Part shown: positions 10,846-35,170 of the stretch, one piece after another
Layout of the letters: each line of letters begins with the position of its first letter
How positions within the stretch are numbered: position 1 is the first letter of the stretch
Assembly (NCBI GenBank): GCA_013399305.1
Contig: VXAI01000197.1
Span: 658,317-722,316, forward strand
Length of the DNA stretch: 64,000 nucleotides
Direction of reading: 5' to 3'
DNA from: Rostratula benghalensis
Lineage: Eukaryota; Chordata; Aves; Charadriiformes; Rostratulidae
Translations under genes and position numbers: made by a program
Notes under the pieces: generated by a model
What the model saw: only the letters and a program-made list of their open reading frames with translations
Database searches by the model: none
What the model was told of the DNA's origin: nothing

Positions 10846-13800
10846 GTGATAATACAGGACTAGGCCTGCAGATAGATAGTAAGAAATACTTCTGGTGCCC
10901 ATAAGCACACATCCTAAGCTGTGATTGCAGGAAACCAGGGAGGCTGGGGCAGCCGATTACATGTTCCCTTCGTATTCCTGTGGCTATTTAAGACAATACA
11001 GCAATGTGAGAGACACTGGTGCTATCAATATACGTGTATTCCACTTTACACACAGCTGACACTCCTCATTACGTGCTTCTCGTGTCACATCCAAACCTCT
11101 GAATACTGTAGTTCGCAAAAAGTCAACAAAATGTGGAACCGTGAGGCTTCAAGTCATCTGGAACATGCAGCACTTATTAAATCTGTTTGTGGGTGTCATC
11201 CAGGAAGACTGCATAATACTGCAAGGGAAAACAAGCTAGAGAAGGCAGATGCCTTAACAACTGCTAAGTAGAATCTAATTACTCTTTCAATTACCTTTAC
11301 TCACCACTCTCAGTCCCCAGGCCAGCTACTGACAGACAGCAGCTGTCCACACGGCATTCTCTTCTAGTACAAACCCTGTTGAGTGTGAAATCAAATGAAA
11401 CACTGTTACACCAACATTAGCAGCACACCTTTCAAGCTCTCTACAGTAGGAAGGTATGCTGAATATTTCATAGCACACATTTTTAGCCAGTGTCCTCTTT
11501 GTTGAGGTGATACAAATACTGTATTTCTGCAGGATTTCAGTGCTGCATAGCTGTAAACAAATTACTAAATTCTACATGAAAACACACAGCCCAATCACAG
11601 TCATTTTGGACTAAACATGGATTCCTCCATCCTTTTACTTGACTTCAGTCCCCTGCCATTAAAGCAGTTTTGTCATATGATAACTTCTGGCATCAACCCT
11701 TTCATCATTTAAAGCCAGAGGAACCTCCTTGCACACTGAAGAAATGAAACATAAATACAATCCTTATTCCTCCAGGCAGAGACTTATCATCTAGAAAGCT
11801 ACATATACCTGGGCATTACTTTTCATAATTCTCACACCGCCGAGAGTCCTGCTGTAGCTACAGGGTCCCTCTGTAGTGGGTCTGTAGCTGCTTGCACGGT
11901 GAGCAAGCCCACACTGTCATGACCACATATGAGGAGCACGTAAGAAAACAGAAACAGTCTCCATTTCCAGATGAGGAACTGAGAGACACTTCCCCAAAAG
12001 CACAGGCGACAACCTCAGATTTCCTGCTTTCAGCCCAACATTATTACTGTGGGTCCTGCCCTTCTTTCCCCAGAACAATGGCTGCTTTGCTTGTAAATAC
12101 ACACATCTTAGTTTTGTAGGGACCCAAATTTTTTAAGCTCACCAAATAATGAAGCTGTTTGAGACATAAAGAGTTTAGGCAGCAGGAGAAAGAGTATCGG
12201 AGCATGGCTTTAATGTGAGAGTTACCATGGAGGTTGTGGTACCACTCAGCTGCGATTACAGTGGTGGTGTTGCAACCCACAACTGCTGCAGGAGAAAATT
12301 GTGCTTGCTTAGTATCTAGTACACTCTACCAGGCACCATACATACACATGCAATAAGCTCTTTCAGAGGTGATTTGACCAGACTTTGCTCTGAATCTGCC
12401 TTTTGTCAGTCAGTTTCAGGGGTGTGTGCTTCATCCCCAGAGGAGGGAGTCTGTATTCCAGTAGTTCAACTCTGGGCACATGAGACGGCTAAAGGCTGGT
12501 CTCAAGATATTCAGCCTGAAGGGAGAAGGGACTGTAATACTTGGTAAGGAAAAACTGGTAACTCTCCAGAGAGCAGGAGAGTTTTCCCTCAACCACTCTG
12601 CAGCTGGAGTAGGATCTCGTTGCCTGGCAGGTCTTTCCTCCATTTTAAATTCATCTGCCTAAGCCTGACCAAGGTCTGCAGGCTCATGTGCCACATAGTA
12701 ATGGAAATACTTCTGCTAGGGATACCCCTGCGCTCCTGGAAAGCGAGCGACACACTGATTTTCAAAATACACAAGAAGCAACAGGGAGTGAACTCAAACA
12801 TTCAATCCCTCAACTACACTGCCAAATTACCAAGACCAGTCCCTGGCAGGGTCCCCGAGCTAATGGGCACTCTCCTAAAAACTTCCAAGTTGAGTTTGGG
12901 AGTTAGTACAGCTGGGGAATTCATCCAGTTTGGGCATCTCTACCCTGTTCAAGAGACCAAGAGGGTGTGGCTTTATGGACATGGACTGCTCACAATGTTA
13001 CTATATCTCAGTGTCAGCAAACAGTCCCACACATAATTTATTAGTACATTCACATCTTAACTTTCTGTTAATTAGGGCCTGTCAATTTATTTGCCAAACC
13101 ATACAGCTTCTCTTCAGATAGCTACAGTGGAAATAAATCATTAGAGGAAGAGATCAAAGAGTAGAAAAGAAACTTTTGCTGTGATTCCCCACGCTTCTTC
13201 CATCCATCACAGACCACAAATTTACTAAGATCAATAGTTATTTGTTTTTCTGCACTTCCCTGTTTGGGAAGAGGTGGTGAGGGAGATTACCAGAACTCCC
13301 CCTTCTGACCACACTGATCAATCTCTCCTATTAATTAGCTGAACTTGGTTATCAACATGAGGAAGCTCCTAATAAGACCCAGAGGTGGTTTTGGGTTTTT
13401 TTCAATTGTAAAGAGGGATGATTACTAATGTGAACACAAATAGGTCAAGCTAGCAGAATATAAAGCAGTTTTCTATCCCAAAGCATCTCTCTTTGAGAAA
13501 AATCACAGTCAGTGTAGCTTGTTTGTTTCCTTGTTGCAGGCGAATTTGGGGTGCACGTAGCAGCTGATCAGATCTTTGCCTTTGCTTCTGCTGCAAGTGA
13601 AAAGCCAGGGGAACAGCACTACAAAGGCAAAACAAACTTTGAAAGGAGAAGCAGCTCCACTGAAGAGAGAGGAACAAGTCCTGCTGCCAGGGGAGTGTAA
13701 AAGATTCCTAATCTTCAGAAATACCTGCACCTTTCAAAAAACCAAAAATAAAATAATTTAAAAGATACTGACCTTGTCAATACAAAGAATTCATTCTGAG

Positions 13801-16354
13801 AGTAGGAAATGGGGGAAGGGAAAACAATGCTCAAAATGAGCACTGTACAAAAAGCTGCCTGCTTGCCTAAAAATTTTTAGCCTACCTAAAAATTTCCTTA
13901 TATTTTAGTGAACAGTGGGGTTCTTTTAATTAATTCTGACCTAGAATATGCCATACTGTTCTATGAGGGGTGAATAGAGGGATTCACCTACTGCAGCTCA
14001 CAATGGATCAACATACCTTCTTATTATCTCTTACACAATTTTCCCCCACTAAATATTATTATTAAAGGAATGCTATTTAGATAGTGAAATGTTAAAAAAA
14101 AATATTTAATGTAGCATTTAATGCAAGATTTTCTTTGGGGGATACTGCACTGCTTTATTAAGCATTGTTCCACAGAGATGTGTGAGCTTGCCTTACTGAA
14201 CAAACCTCTCTGCTGGGTTCAGACCTTAATTATATTAAGTCCAAACTTTGACATTTTCCAGAAATGTTGCTTGGAAGCTCGTCTATATATTCAAAGAAGG
14301 GTGGTGGGATGAAGGGAGGGACAGCTGGTTTTTCCTGCTATTCTTGTTTATTAATATTGACTAAATATTCGTTGAATTTAATTGCCATCTCTGAATATGA
14401 ATGTAAAGAGAATGTTTTAAGCAATATGCCTGTCTCCTATTAGACTTTTAAGATCTAAGACCCTTGAACACAGGCTGAAGCTTGGAAAATGAAGAGGGTT
14501 TTTTTTTTGATTATCCAGAACAAGGGAAGGATGGCAGATATAGTGATAGATATATAGTATATATAGTATAGATACATCTCTCATCCCTCCAGTTTTGAAT
14601 ATTTAGCATACTGCTTTTTCATCAAAGCATTTTCTTAAGCCTTTAAGTAGGAGCTAGAGCTTTAACGCATCTGCATATGAACACACTGATAGGATAATCT
14701 TAAATTTATATAAGATTAAATTGTAGCCAAATTATAAAATACAACTGGTTTTGCTTTTATCTGCTCCAGTTCCAATCTCTTATGATGAGATAATCAAGCT
14801 AGTTCCAGAGTGGGCACCATCTGTATTTTAATTTATTATTGAATTTGCAAACTGTTAAGCATACATCAGAGGACACAAATCTAAATATAACACAGAATTC
14901 TTGGAATCCATGCAAAGTTAATATTGTAAGAATATTGACACAAGATAATAAAACTTTCTTATTGCAAAAATTCTGCCTTTCCAAATAGCAGTTGAAGACT
15001 GATCAATCATGCTGCAGACTACTGAAAAGAATTCCATCCAAATGGAACAAAACTTTATCCCAAGCCAATGTACAAGCCGGCCTTCAACACGTGAGTGTTT
15101 TCCTTCACCATCTGTGAATCAGAAACACCCTTAAAAAGACAGACATGTTGAGGGGTACAACTAGGATGCTACCAAATGCAATTGCAAGCCTGATTTGACA
15201 GTGTGCCTTCCTGATGTTCCTCCATACAAGACACAAGTGCAGGATCTCAGAGCCAGTTTCACAGAAGTACACCAAGGGACCAGGCTTTCAGGCTGGTTTT
15301 GCAAGGATGAGAATTTGAGAAGAGGTTTTTGACTTGTAAGCACACAGACACCATGTCCAACAAAAAACCTTGTGCAAAATTGTTTTACAGCTTAAAATCG
15401 CACTGCTGCTAAGTTTCTTTGGGCAGAGAAATTTGTTTGGAAAACCAAAATGCCTGTGTGCCTGAGGTCACAAGGCAGTGAGCCTACTTAATCTGCAGTC
15501 TCATATGTATATATGAATATATATTTGAACAACTGATTTCCTAACCTCTTTATTCCACGCCTCCTCTCTCTTCCTGTACATAACATGAAGAGTACAAGCA
15601 AAATGTGTCAGCATTACCTTCTTCAGGATCATCTCAGACATATGCTGAGACATCTCCAGAGCAAAGCAAACCCATATATAGAAAGCAGCACTTCGCTTTG
15701 CATTACATTGTGGCTCTAGCTCACAAGTCCTGCATTATTTAGGTTGGGCAATTTAAGGTGCTAGTAAGGAGCTGGTTTGGTTCACTGTCCAGTGTTTCAA
15801 TACAGTCACAGCCATATTTTCCTTTGTTCTCTAGCTGTAACTTAGCCAGGTCAGCGTTTGGAGATGCCTTTCTCCTCATCCATGATCTTCTTGCACAAAT
15901 AGCTGTTTTGCAATGTAAATATGTAAAGTATGTGCATTTCATTATAACCGCAGAGGGTCAACAAATCCAAGGACTGTGCATTTGTTTCACCCATGGGGCT
16001 GCATGAATGAACATGACCTTTTGCATTTCTGCTGTCTACCCAGCCAAGTTTCCCTGCCATGGTACCAACCTCCCCAGCACCCACCCTCAGCCAGCATCTT
16101 CTGCTCTTTCCAGCTGGGCTCTTGCAGGGCAGGGCAAGGCAAGAGCAGACCAGCAGACGTACCTGCTAGGGAGCCATGGCTCCCAGCTCCCATCTGGCTG
16201 CTGTCTTTGACTACCTAAAGAGCAGGCAAGAGAAGACAGAGCTAGACTCTTCACAGAGATGCTCAGTGGCAGGACCAGAGGCAATGGACACAAACTGTAA
16301 TGGGAGAAATTCTGAGAGTATGAGGAAAATGTCTTTCACCATTAAAGTGGTCAA
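10846..16354. other. Intergenic, no gene recognised
   Basis: Many short open frames on both strands, none with a recognisable domain or exon structure. A perfect 14-bp AT-rich palindrome lies at 13867-13880 and a (GATA/TATA)-like run at about 14540-14572. The segment around 15950-16250 is somewhat more GC-rich but shows no coding signal. Confidence 0.55.
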
Positions 16355-16515
16355 AGGCTAGACCAGGTCTCCCAGGCTTATGAATCTTCCATCCTTGAAG
16401 ATATTCAAGCTTCAGCTAGACATAGCTTTGTGGCAACCTGATCTAACTGGATGTGATCTGAGCAGGGGCTGGATTGGATGACATCCTTTCCAATCTTCAT
16501 TACTGGTATGAAGAT
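16355..16515 (+). mobile_element. CR1 3'-end fragment
   Basis: Plus orientation: 'tccatccttgaagatattca', then 'tggcaacctgatctaactgg', 'gagcaggggctggattggat' and 'gacatcctttccaatctt', the classic last 150 bp of a CR1. Moderately diverged. One of the few plus-oriented copies. Confidence 0.85.
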
Positions 16516-19267
16516 TCATACATAATAGCATGAACTGTAGAGAACTGGCTTTTCAGGAGCTTCAGCCAATCAAAATGATCTCTCTTCGCTGAGACAGAAG
16601 TTCCCAACTTGGATATGATGATGCTTAAATATTAGGTGAAATAGGTTTCTTAGGACAAAACTCACCTCTTTCTTACACAAATGAAATCACACATTACTTC
16701 TTTACAGGGCTTCCATCAAAGGTACCTGAAACACTGTAAGCCTCATTAAAGATAATGATACCCATTATCTGATAAATACGGTCACATCTTCCAACTCTCC
16801 TTTATTCAAGTCTCAAGCTGGTAAGAGGGGCTGATAAGATGCAGGGTTTATTTGCTCAGGGTCGTGCCCTCTTATCACAGCTATACATTTGGTCAATTCT
16901 ATGACACAGAAGTGGCTCATACACAATCAGCGTCAAGTGCAGGAAAAGGACACCAGGTACTTCTGTGCTACGCACAATCCTGACAAACTGAATCCCCAAG
17001 GACTTTTCCCCAAGAGAATGTAATCCACGTGAAACAAATCTATCCATGCTTCACTACAAGGCAACCTTTCTTCTACTGTTTATCAGAATGGATATAATGA
17101 CAGAAAGTAGATTTTTACCAACATGCCTGCCACTTATAAAAGCAAATTTCTGTCTTCAAGGTTAGTATTCAGTAATCTTTATGAGTCTGCATTTTCCACA
17201 TTGTTAATACACTCTTCTGTGATGCCCTCTCCTTTTCCACTCAGGCTTTAACAAGTGAAAAGGATTTAAAAAAAAAAAAAATGTAAAATACATTTAATCC
17301 ATTCTCTAAGGAATGACTCATTAAAAAGGGGAGAATAACCTCATCTAATTATAGCTGCCAAGATTTTTACCTCCTGGTAAGTATACTAATGCTCTTGCAC
17401 TAATTGCAACTTTACCCCTCCTCCTCCAAGTTTTCAATTCCAGTCTCAGGCTGCTTCTTTATGGAAAGATTTTTTAAAACTCATTACCACAAGACTCTTT
17501 TCCCAGTGCAAATACCAGGGGCTCTGGGGAATCCAGGGTTCTTCCTCCAGACCCTGCCATTTTTCCTCCTGAAACCTTGTTTTAAAAAACACTGTCATAC
17601 CCAACTTAATCTAAGGAAGCATCACTTGCAAGGAGAGAGAATGTATTTCATTGGACTGATTGATGTAGCTAGAGAAAAGACAGATTCCTCAGCTAAAAGG
17701 AGCCAGCCAAGAAGATGACCTGTTCAATGCTGGACCAGCATGGACACGTAGCGGAGTCAGCTGTTTGGTGGCAAATTAAGCAATCACCATACAACATCTG
17801 GTTAACCACTGTGGCTGATGTGGGGGTAGGAGGAAGAGGTATGCTATATCCAGTCAAATACAGTTCAACTCACAGCACCAAAAAACCAAGGAACTCTACT
17901 CTTGTCAAAACCCGGACAGGATAAGACATCATGTTACAAACAGTACGGCTTTCCCATAAAATGCAACAGAGAAAACACAAAACGCTCATAAAATACCAAT
18001 TTGTACGACACTGGACCTGCTCATGCACATGTAGTTACTGTCCCCACAGTTGTGAAACCATAAAATTAAGTGCAATGTTAAGATGACTGGGAATCGGCGA
18101 TTCAGTACAGCGTAAGCCGTAAGGAAATCCCTTTGTGGCTACCACGGTACCGCACCCCAGCATGCTCAGTGCCTGGAGAACTTCATTTCACCCAGACGCC
18201 GCTGAGCATGGAAAGGATTACTACAGCTGGCTGAACACAAAACATCACCTTGTCCCTCAATTTACATCCACAGGATGTAAGGGCTATTCATGGTATGATT
18301 TTTCCAGTCCTGGAGGGGGTTTTGGGTGGTGTTGGGTTTGTGGGGTGGTTTTTTGTTGTTTTTGTTTTGTGGGGGTTTTTTTATAGAGCATAGGGAAAGG
18401 AAGATACTCAGAAAGCAGTTTGAGAATTAAAGGCACAGAGCAACCCCGGCTTCAGCTCAACAACGTCTGCCTCCCCAGCTGGTGGAAAAGCAAAAAAGGA
18501 GCACACAGCTTTTGGTCACCCAGTCACTACCTGCGCAAGGCAGAGCAGAGCAAGGTGAAAAGGAAGCCTTTTAGATAGGCAAAGTATCTGCCACATAAAT
18601 CTGCTGCATAAGCTATCAAAAGGGCAGCAACATTTGTTCCTCTTCTGATTAGAACTATCCCGTTTCTGGTTTGGCCTTTGCTAGCCCTGGTTATAAAAGC
18701 AGAGATATGCATTCAGCAGAAGCCCAGATGCTGTTACTCTAGCTGCCTCTGAGCCACTATTCCCCATAGCTGTAAAAGACATCTGAAATGGTCATAATCA
18801 TTCAAGGTTCAAACAAATCAGTAATAACTTCATATTGTTGCTGTTTCAGCATTACTTGCTTCCAGTAGTACCACTCCCACTTCTCCCCACTCCCAAAAAG
18901 CCAACAAAAAACCTACTCCTCTATCATCTGGGTGCTTTATCATGTACTGAAGCAAATTGTTACTCCCCCACAAAAATCACAGTCGGAGAATTCATTAGCC
19001 TATTCCCTCACCACCTACCATTTCTCACATTAAATGGAGAATATTTGTGATCTTAAGCAATCAAGTTTCTAAGGCAGAGAGTGAAAATATGCTATTAGAA
19101 TAGTCCATCACCACAGACCTTTCCTTCCCTCCTTCCTCCCTCCCACCCACAGCCTGTAAGAGAAACAGTTAGTTATAGCTCACTGGTAACAGAGGGAAAC
19201 ACCTCACATTCAGCAAATTGAGCTCATGCACATTGCCATATAGAAGTTCCTCCATGGGCCAGCTGCA
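16516..19267. other. Intergenic, no gene recognised
   Basis: No exon-like signal. Contains an A13 run near 17269-17281 and the G/T-rich tract at 18315-18381 (separate entry), plus a pyrimidine-rich stretch near 19119-19150. Confidence 0.55.
18315..18381 (+). repeat. G/T-rich low-complexity tract with a G-quadruplex motif
   Basis: Plus-strand G tracts G5 (18315-18319), G3 (18324-18326), G3 (18334-18336) and G4 (18342-18345) are separated by loops of 4, 7 and 5 nt, meeting the usual G3+N1-7 rule. T-rich DNA with a further G5 follows. Confidence 0.8.
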
Positions 19268-19535
19268 CATAGAATCATACAGAATGGTTAGAGTTGGAAG
19301 GGACCTTAAAGATCATTGAGTTCCAACCCCCCTGCCATGGGCAGGGACACCTCCCACTAGACCAGGTTGCTCAAAGCCCCATCCAGTCTGGCCTTGAACA
19401 CTTCCAGGGTTGGGGCTTCCACAGCTTATCTGGGCAACCTCTTCCAGTGCCTCACCACCCTCAGAGTGAATAATTTCTTCCTGGTATCTCATCTAAATCT
19501 CCCCTCTTTCAATTTAAAACCATTACCCCTCATCC
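19268..19535 (-). mobile_element. CR1 3'-end fragment, about 270 bp
   Basis: It begins with 'agaatcatacagaatggtta' and 'gagttggaagggacctta', then 'caggttgctcaaagccccat' and 'cctcttccagtgcctcacca', ending near 'aaccattacccct'. Well preserved; reverse complement of CR1 3' UTR plus the very end of ORF2. Confidence 0.9.
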
Positions 19536-22500
19536 AACATGGACGAATACCACTTGGTACCTACTTGTTTGCACCCCAGCTGATCTTGCCCTGCTCCTGG
19601 GACCAACTAAACCGTTCTAATTAGAGACATATCAGCAAAATTTGTCAAAAGGCTATTTCAGAAGTTAAGAGATACAAAAGTCAAAGAATGCTATAATTCT
19701 CCAGAAGAGACAATGTTGACATACAGCCAACCAGCTGCCCTCCCAGTGAACAAATTGGAAGCTGTCAAAGGATTTAGCAATTTAGAAAACACAGCATTTA
19801 CAAGTATTCACAGTTTCAGCAATGCTAAGGTTAGACTGTGTCTGCTGTGCTCAGACTGTAATTTCTTTTCCTTCAGCTTGAAGCTTTCTAGCACTCTAGA
19901 TTCCCCCTCCTGCAGATGAGGCGGGGTGGGAAGCGATGCACTGCAGCCACCAATGCCAAACTCCGCTGGTTTGTACATTGTATGATGAAAAAACCTTGCT
20001 GTGCTGACCCAGATGATACAGGTTTTACACCCTCTTCAAAGCAGGCACCTAATTACCTTGACTCACGTAAGCCCACGTGTGCTACACATTAGCAACATCC
20101 AAAAAGGATGACACTCAGTATTCAGATCTCGGGATTAGGACAGGAAAAACCTTTCTACTGCTCTCTTACTAAATAACCCTTTTTCTAAAGCAAAACAAAA
20201 AGCCTTGTACAATAAACCCATTATGCTAATTTCTTTAGCAATCTATCCTTGGTCCTAAATAATTAGAAAGAAAATTAGAAGAGTTTGCACATTCACAACA
20301 GCAGATCTTGCCCAGCTAATTTTCCAAACAAATAGAGAATCCAGATCCAACCAAGTACATATTAGTCACTTGGCTAGCAAGGAGGACTTAACTTACATTA
20401 ATGAACACTAGACTTCATTAAAATGTAGTTTTAAATTTAGCAATATGCCAGAATAATCTATTGAAGGAGGAAAGGGACAGAATTAAAGCTGCAGACTCAG
20501 TTATTTCTTTATACTTATCACTAATAAATTAATAAAAATTTAAAAAAAAAAATCAATACAGCAGGATAGCGTGAGACAAATGCTAACGTCCATGTCAGAC
20601 ACATCATCCTTGTGCTGCCATGCACATCACTAGCTCTGTGGGACTGTGGGACTGGAGAGGACAGGGACAAGCTGCTTTCCCCAGCAGAAGGAAACCGGAT
20701 TGGCTTCCCTTCTGCACTTGATTTCCTGCTCCTTCACACCCAAACCGTCGTCTTTTGTCCAGGGGACTGGTATCAACTTTGAATTTATTATAGTAAGGAA
20801 GCCTGTCACAGACCTACTTGAGTTATTTGCTTCTGTCATTAAGAACAGGCACAGAGCGAACAGGAACGCATTTATATTTCATCTTAAGCATTGTATCCTA
20901 CATTATTTGCAAAGCCACTGCTGACTCCAATAATCTTGGTCAGTCAAAATCCAAATCATGACAGCCCCAGGTGAAAAGCTGAAAATGAACACACAGGATC
21001 CGATGTGTGACACCAGCCACGCACCATGGAAGTGCAGTGTTTTCATTCTTCCAACCTGACCTGAGCAGCACTTGTGGAAGCTATTGTGCAAAAATCAGTT
21101 TGAAAATAGTACATAAAGCTTTTGGATAAAAAAAAAAAATAAAGAGGGGGTGGGGAAAGAGGGCGGTGTGTGACAAATCTATAATACAGTTGCACTTACC
21201 CCAAATAGGAGAACAGGAATAGGAGAATAGGAGAACTGACAGAGACACCTTTTTTTCCACGACCTGCAATTGAGGTACGTTTCATATACAAAACACAGAA
21301 ATTCCACCATTGCGGCAACTCAGAAAATATTTGTGATTTGCCACATAGTATTTCAACTAAATTTATACCCTTTTATTTATTAATTGCACTAGGCAGGGAG
21401 ACTAACTAAAAATAACTTTAAGCGTTCTTCCCTTGTCAGTAAGTCCCCACCCATAGAATTCATCCTTGAATCCTAACTGGTTACTCCTTTACCATAGACA
21501 ACTAGCTTTGCACGCATACATGAAGACTCCACTGCATTTTCATTCCAACTACGTCATAGTAACCTCAACAATTAATACATATTCCTTTAAAGAAATTCCA
21601 GTGAATTTATTGTATAAAATTATGACTGGCATGGTACAGAAAAGTTCCTTTTAATGCACATTTCCCATTAACTTGTACACAAGTATTACAAGTATCAAGC
21701 AAAATGCAAGAGTCTTAAGAACTAATTCCATAATACAAAAGTATTCACGTAGTGAAGTTACTCTGGTTACAAAATGTCATGGAAATAAAAGCACCTCAAA
21801 AATACATATTTTGGGAAATGTTCTTGAATAATCAACACAACTTTAAGTTAGTTAAAAAATGCGAAGAAAGAGATACCCTCTTCAAAACACTGTTGTTGAT
21901 TTGGCAAAATGGAGCAAAATTCAGATCAGTTCACTTATTGAAGGATTGTTCTTTCCAATAAACAAAAAAAAAAAAAAAAATCCTTTAGTTAAGAAAGGGC
22001 TCACTTATACTATGATGACAAATAACGCCATCAAAAAGTTATCTGGCTCTCTTGTTTTCACACAGGAGCTGTCAGAGGCAGATGTGTAAATGAATACTTC
22101 CAGGTATATACAGATTGCCTTCTCAAAAGCAAACCATCCAACAAAAAAGAAAAACTCAAAAAAAAAACCCCAAAACCAACCCCAAAAACCAAAACAACAA
22201 AAGGGAGACAATCTGAACTTTGTTGTTTCATTTAACTAGTTCAGTTCCTTAGGTCACAAGACCCAAGAACATCAGTCTGCAAAGGATACATATTTAAAGA
22301 ATAAAATTGAACTTCCCACCACCCAGGAACGCATAGATGTCAAGTTATGTGGGCACCCTACATCCTCACAGTTAAGGCTGGCAGAGGCTATCACATCCCT
22401 TGCTTCCCATCGACCTTGAAAACCTGCTATTCTCAACCAGACAGACATGCAAACAGCCTTACAACGAGGAGGTATGGCCATTACTGTTAGAAAAATAACA

Positions 22501-22863
22501 CAAATCTTGAAGACTGAAAGCATCCATAAAACCTTACACAAAATAACTACAAAATAAGCAATATGTTACATTGATTTTGTATGAGATGACTTGCATGTAG
22601 TTGAGCAACTGAACACTGGTACCTATAGCTACATGAAACTCACTCACACACAAGGACATCACATTCAGGCATTATTGTTGTTTTCCTTTTACATACACCC
22701 AAGTTACTATCAGGGTCTCCAATCTGTTCTAAATGCAGTGAAAAAACAGTCCACAGCACGCGTAATAGGAGCACTACCCAATACAGTGTTGTCTTGCAAA
22801 AATGGAGTCAGAATTCCTGAGTCTCAGACATTACTCTCCTCCTCCTCCTCCGTTCCTGGATTA
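19536..22863. other. Region downstream of TMEM64, no separate gene recognised
   Basis: AT-rich, with no exon-like signal. It holds A-runs near 20540, 21128 and 21964, and a C/A-rich low-complexity stretch at about 22142-22203 (minus strand GGGG/TTTT rich). Part of 21.3-22.9 kb could be an extended TMEM64 3' UTR if the AATAAA at 21377..21372 is used. Confidence 0.45.
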
Positions 22864-24009
22864 TTTATTTTTTCCAAGAAGAACCTCTAGTTTTTATCTT
22901 TTCCCTCTAATGAAATTTATTTTTTAAAAAAAAAAAAAAGGTAAATCTTTTAAAATAACATGCCAACCCAAAGTGAACTTCTAAAGCTTTTTAAAGGGAG
23001 GGGGAATTCAATTACAAAATAAAGGCCACCTTCATGTAAAATTAATACTGCCAGTACCCCATCTTTCTGTTTATAAAGGATTTAGCTCCCTGTTCTGGAA
23101 GCCTTATTACATGCAGTCATGTGAGTCGAAAAACTCCATCCTTTTAATGATTAAAAATACTATAAATAGGACTAATGTGGAACAGCCCTTTGTTACCATC
23201 ACCAAGGTGGCCAAACCAATGCAACAGTTAAGTCATGAAGTCTCCTTCAACTAGTCACTGCAATCTATTGTAACTTCTTAATTTTCCCTTTTACTTTGCA
23301 TATTACACAGTGTAACTTAAAATGTTATTTAAGAGCACTTCAGTCCCACAATGTAGGATTTAAGCTTGTGTGAATACATATGCATGGCTCTGCAACATTT
23401 TTAATGACTTACAAAAATACATTCAACCAAAACTTTATATAGGGTTCTCTTATTTTAAAATCAAAAATGAAGGAAAAGCCAAATGGTCCCATAATTAGCT
23501 AAATAATACACTCCAAGTTCTGGAAGCAATTCCAAAGCAAAAGCACATTCAACAATAACATCTATTGAATTGCATACTTTCTCATTCATCTTTATCAGTA
23601 ATAAAATTCTACTGCACATAATTATTCAGCCTTATAAATAATGCTAAGCAGAAAAATATTTACCTCTGTGCTACTTTTCTCAGTTTATAGAAGCATTTCT
23701 CAGTTTATAGGAGCAAAGGAAAAAAACCTAAAGTGCAGACTACAGGCCATGACAGGCATAATAAATGACCAAAGGTGCAGCCAAATTTGCAGTTACATCT
23801 TAAGTTACTTCGTCATCTTTCTTGTCTTGCTAGAAGTCATCCCATGTGCAACTGAAGAGCTGGTCAGTTGGTCTGTGCCACAGTACAACCTGTCACCACT
23901 TGTAAGTTTACTTTGTTTTAAAAACTAGTTGAATTGTCCGTAGGTATTTCTAGGCATCAGGTTACGTTCACAAAACCTCGTTTTATTAAAGAAAGTCTTA
24001 TTGAAGAAA
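22864..24009 (-). other. Probable TMEM64 3' UTR
   Basis: AT-rich DNA directly downstream of the TGA with no competing gene signal. On the minus strand two AATAAA hexamers lie close together at 22921..22916 and 22869..22864, a plausible cleavage region giving a UTR of about 1.1 kb. Another AATAAA at 23987..23982 is too close to the stop to be the usual site, and a further one at 21377..21372 would make the UTR about 2.6 kb. A 20-bp imperfect tandem duplication lies at 23676-23715. The true end is not determinable here. Confidence 0.45.
23676..23715. repeat. 20-bp tandem duplication, one mismatch
   Basis: 'tttctcagtttatagaagca' (23676-23695) is followed directly by the same 20-mer with one A-to-G change (23696-23715). 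Lies within the probable TMEM64 3' UTR. Confidence 0.9.
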
Positions 24010-35170
<11,161 letters not shown>

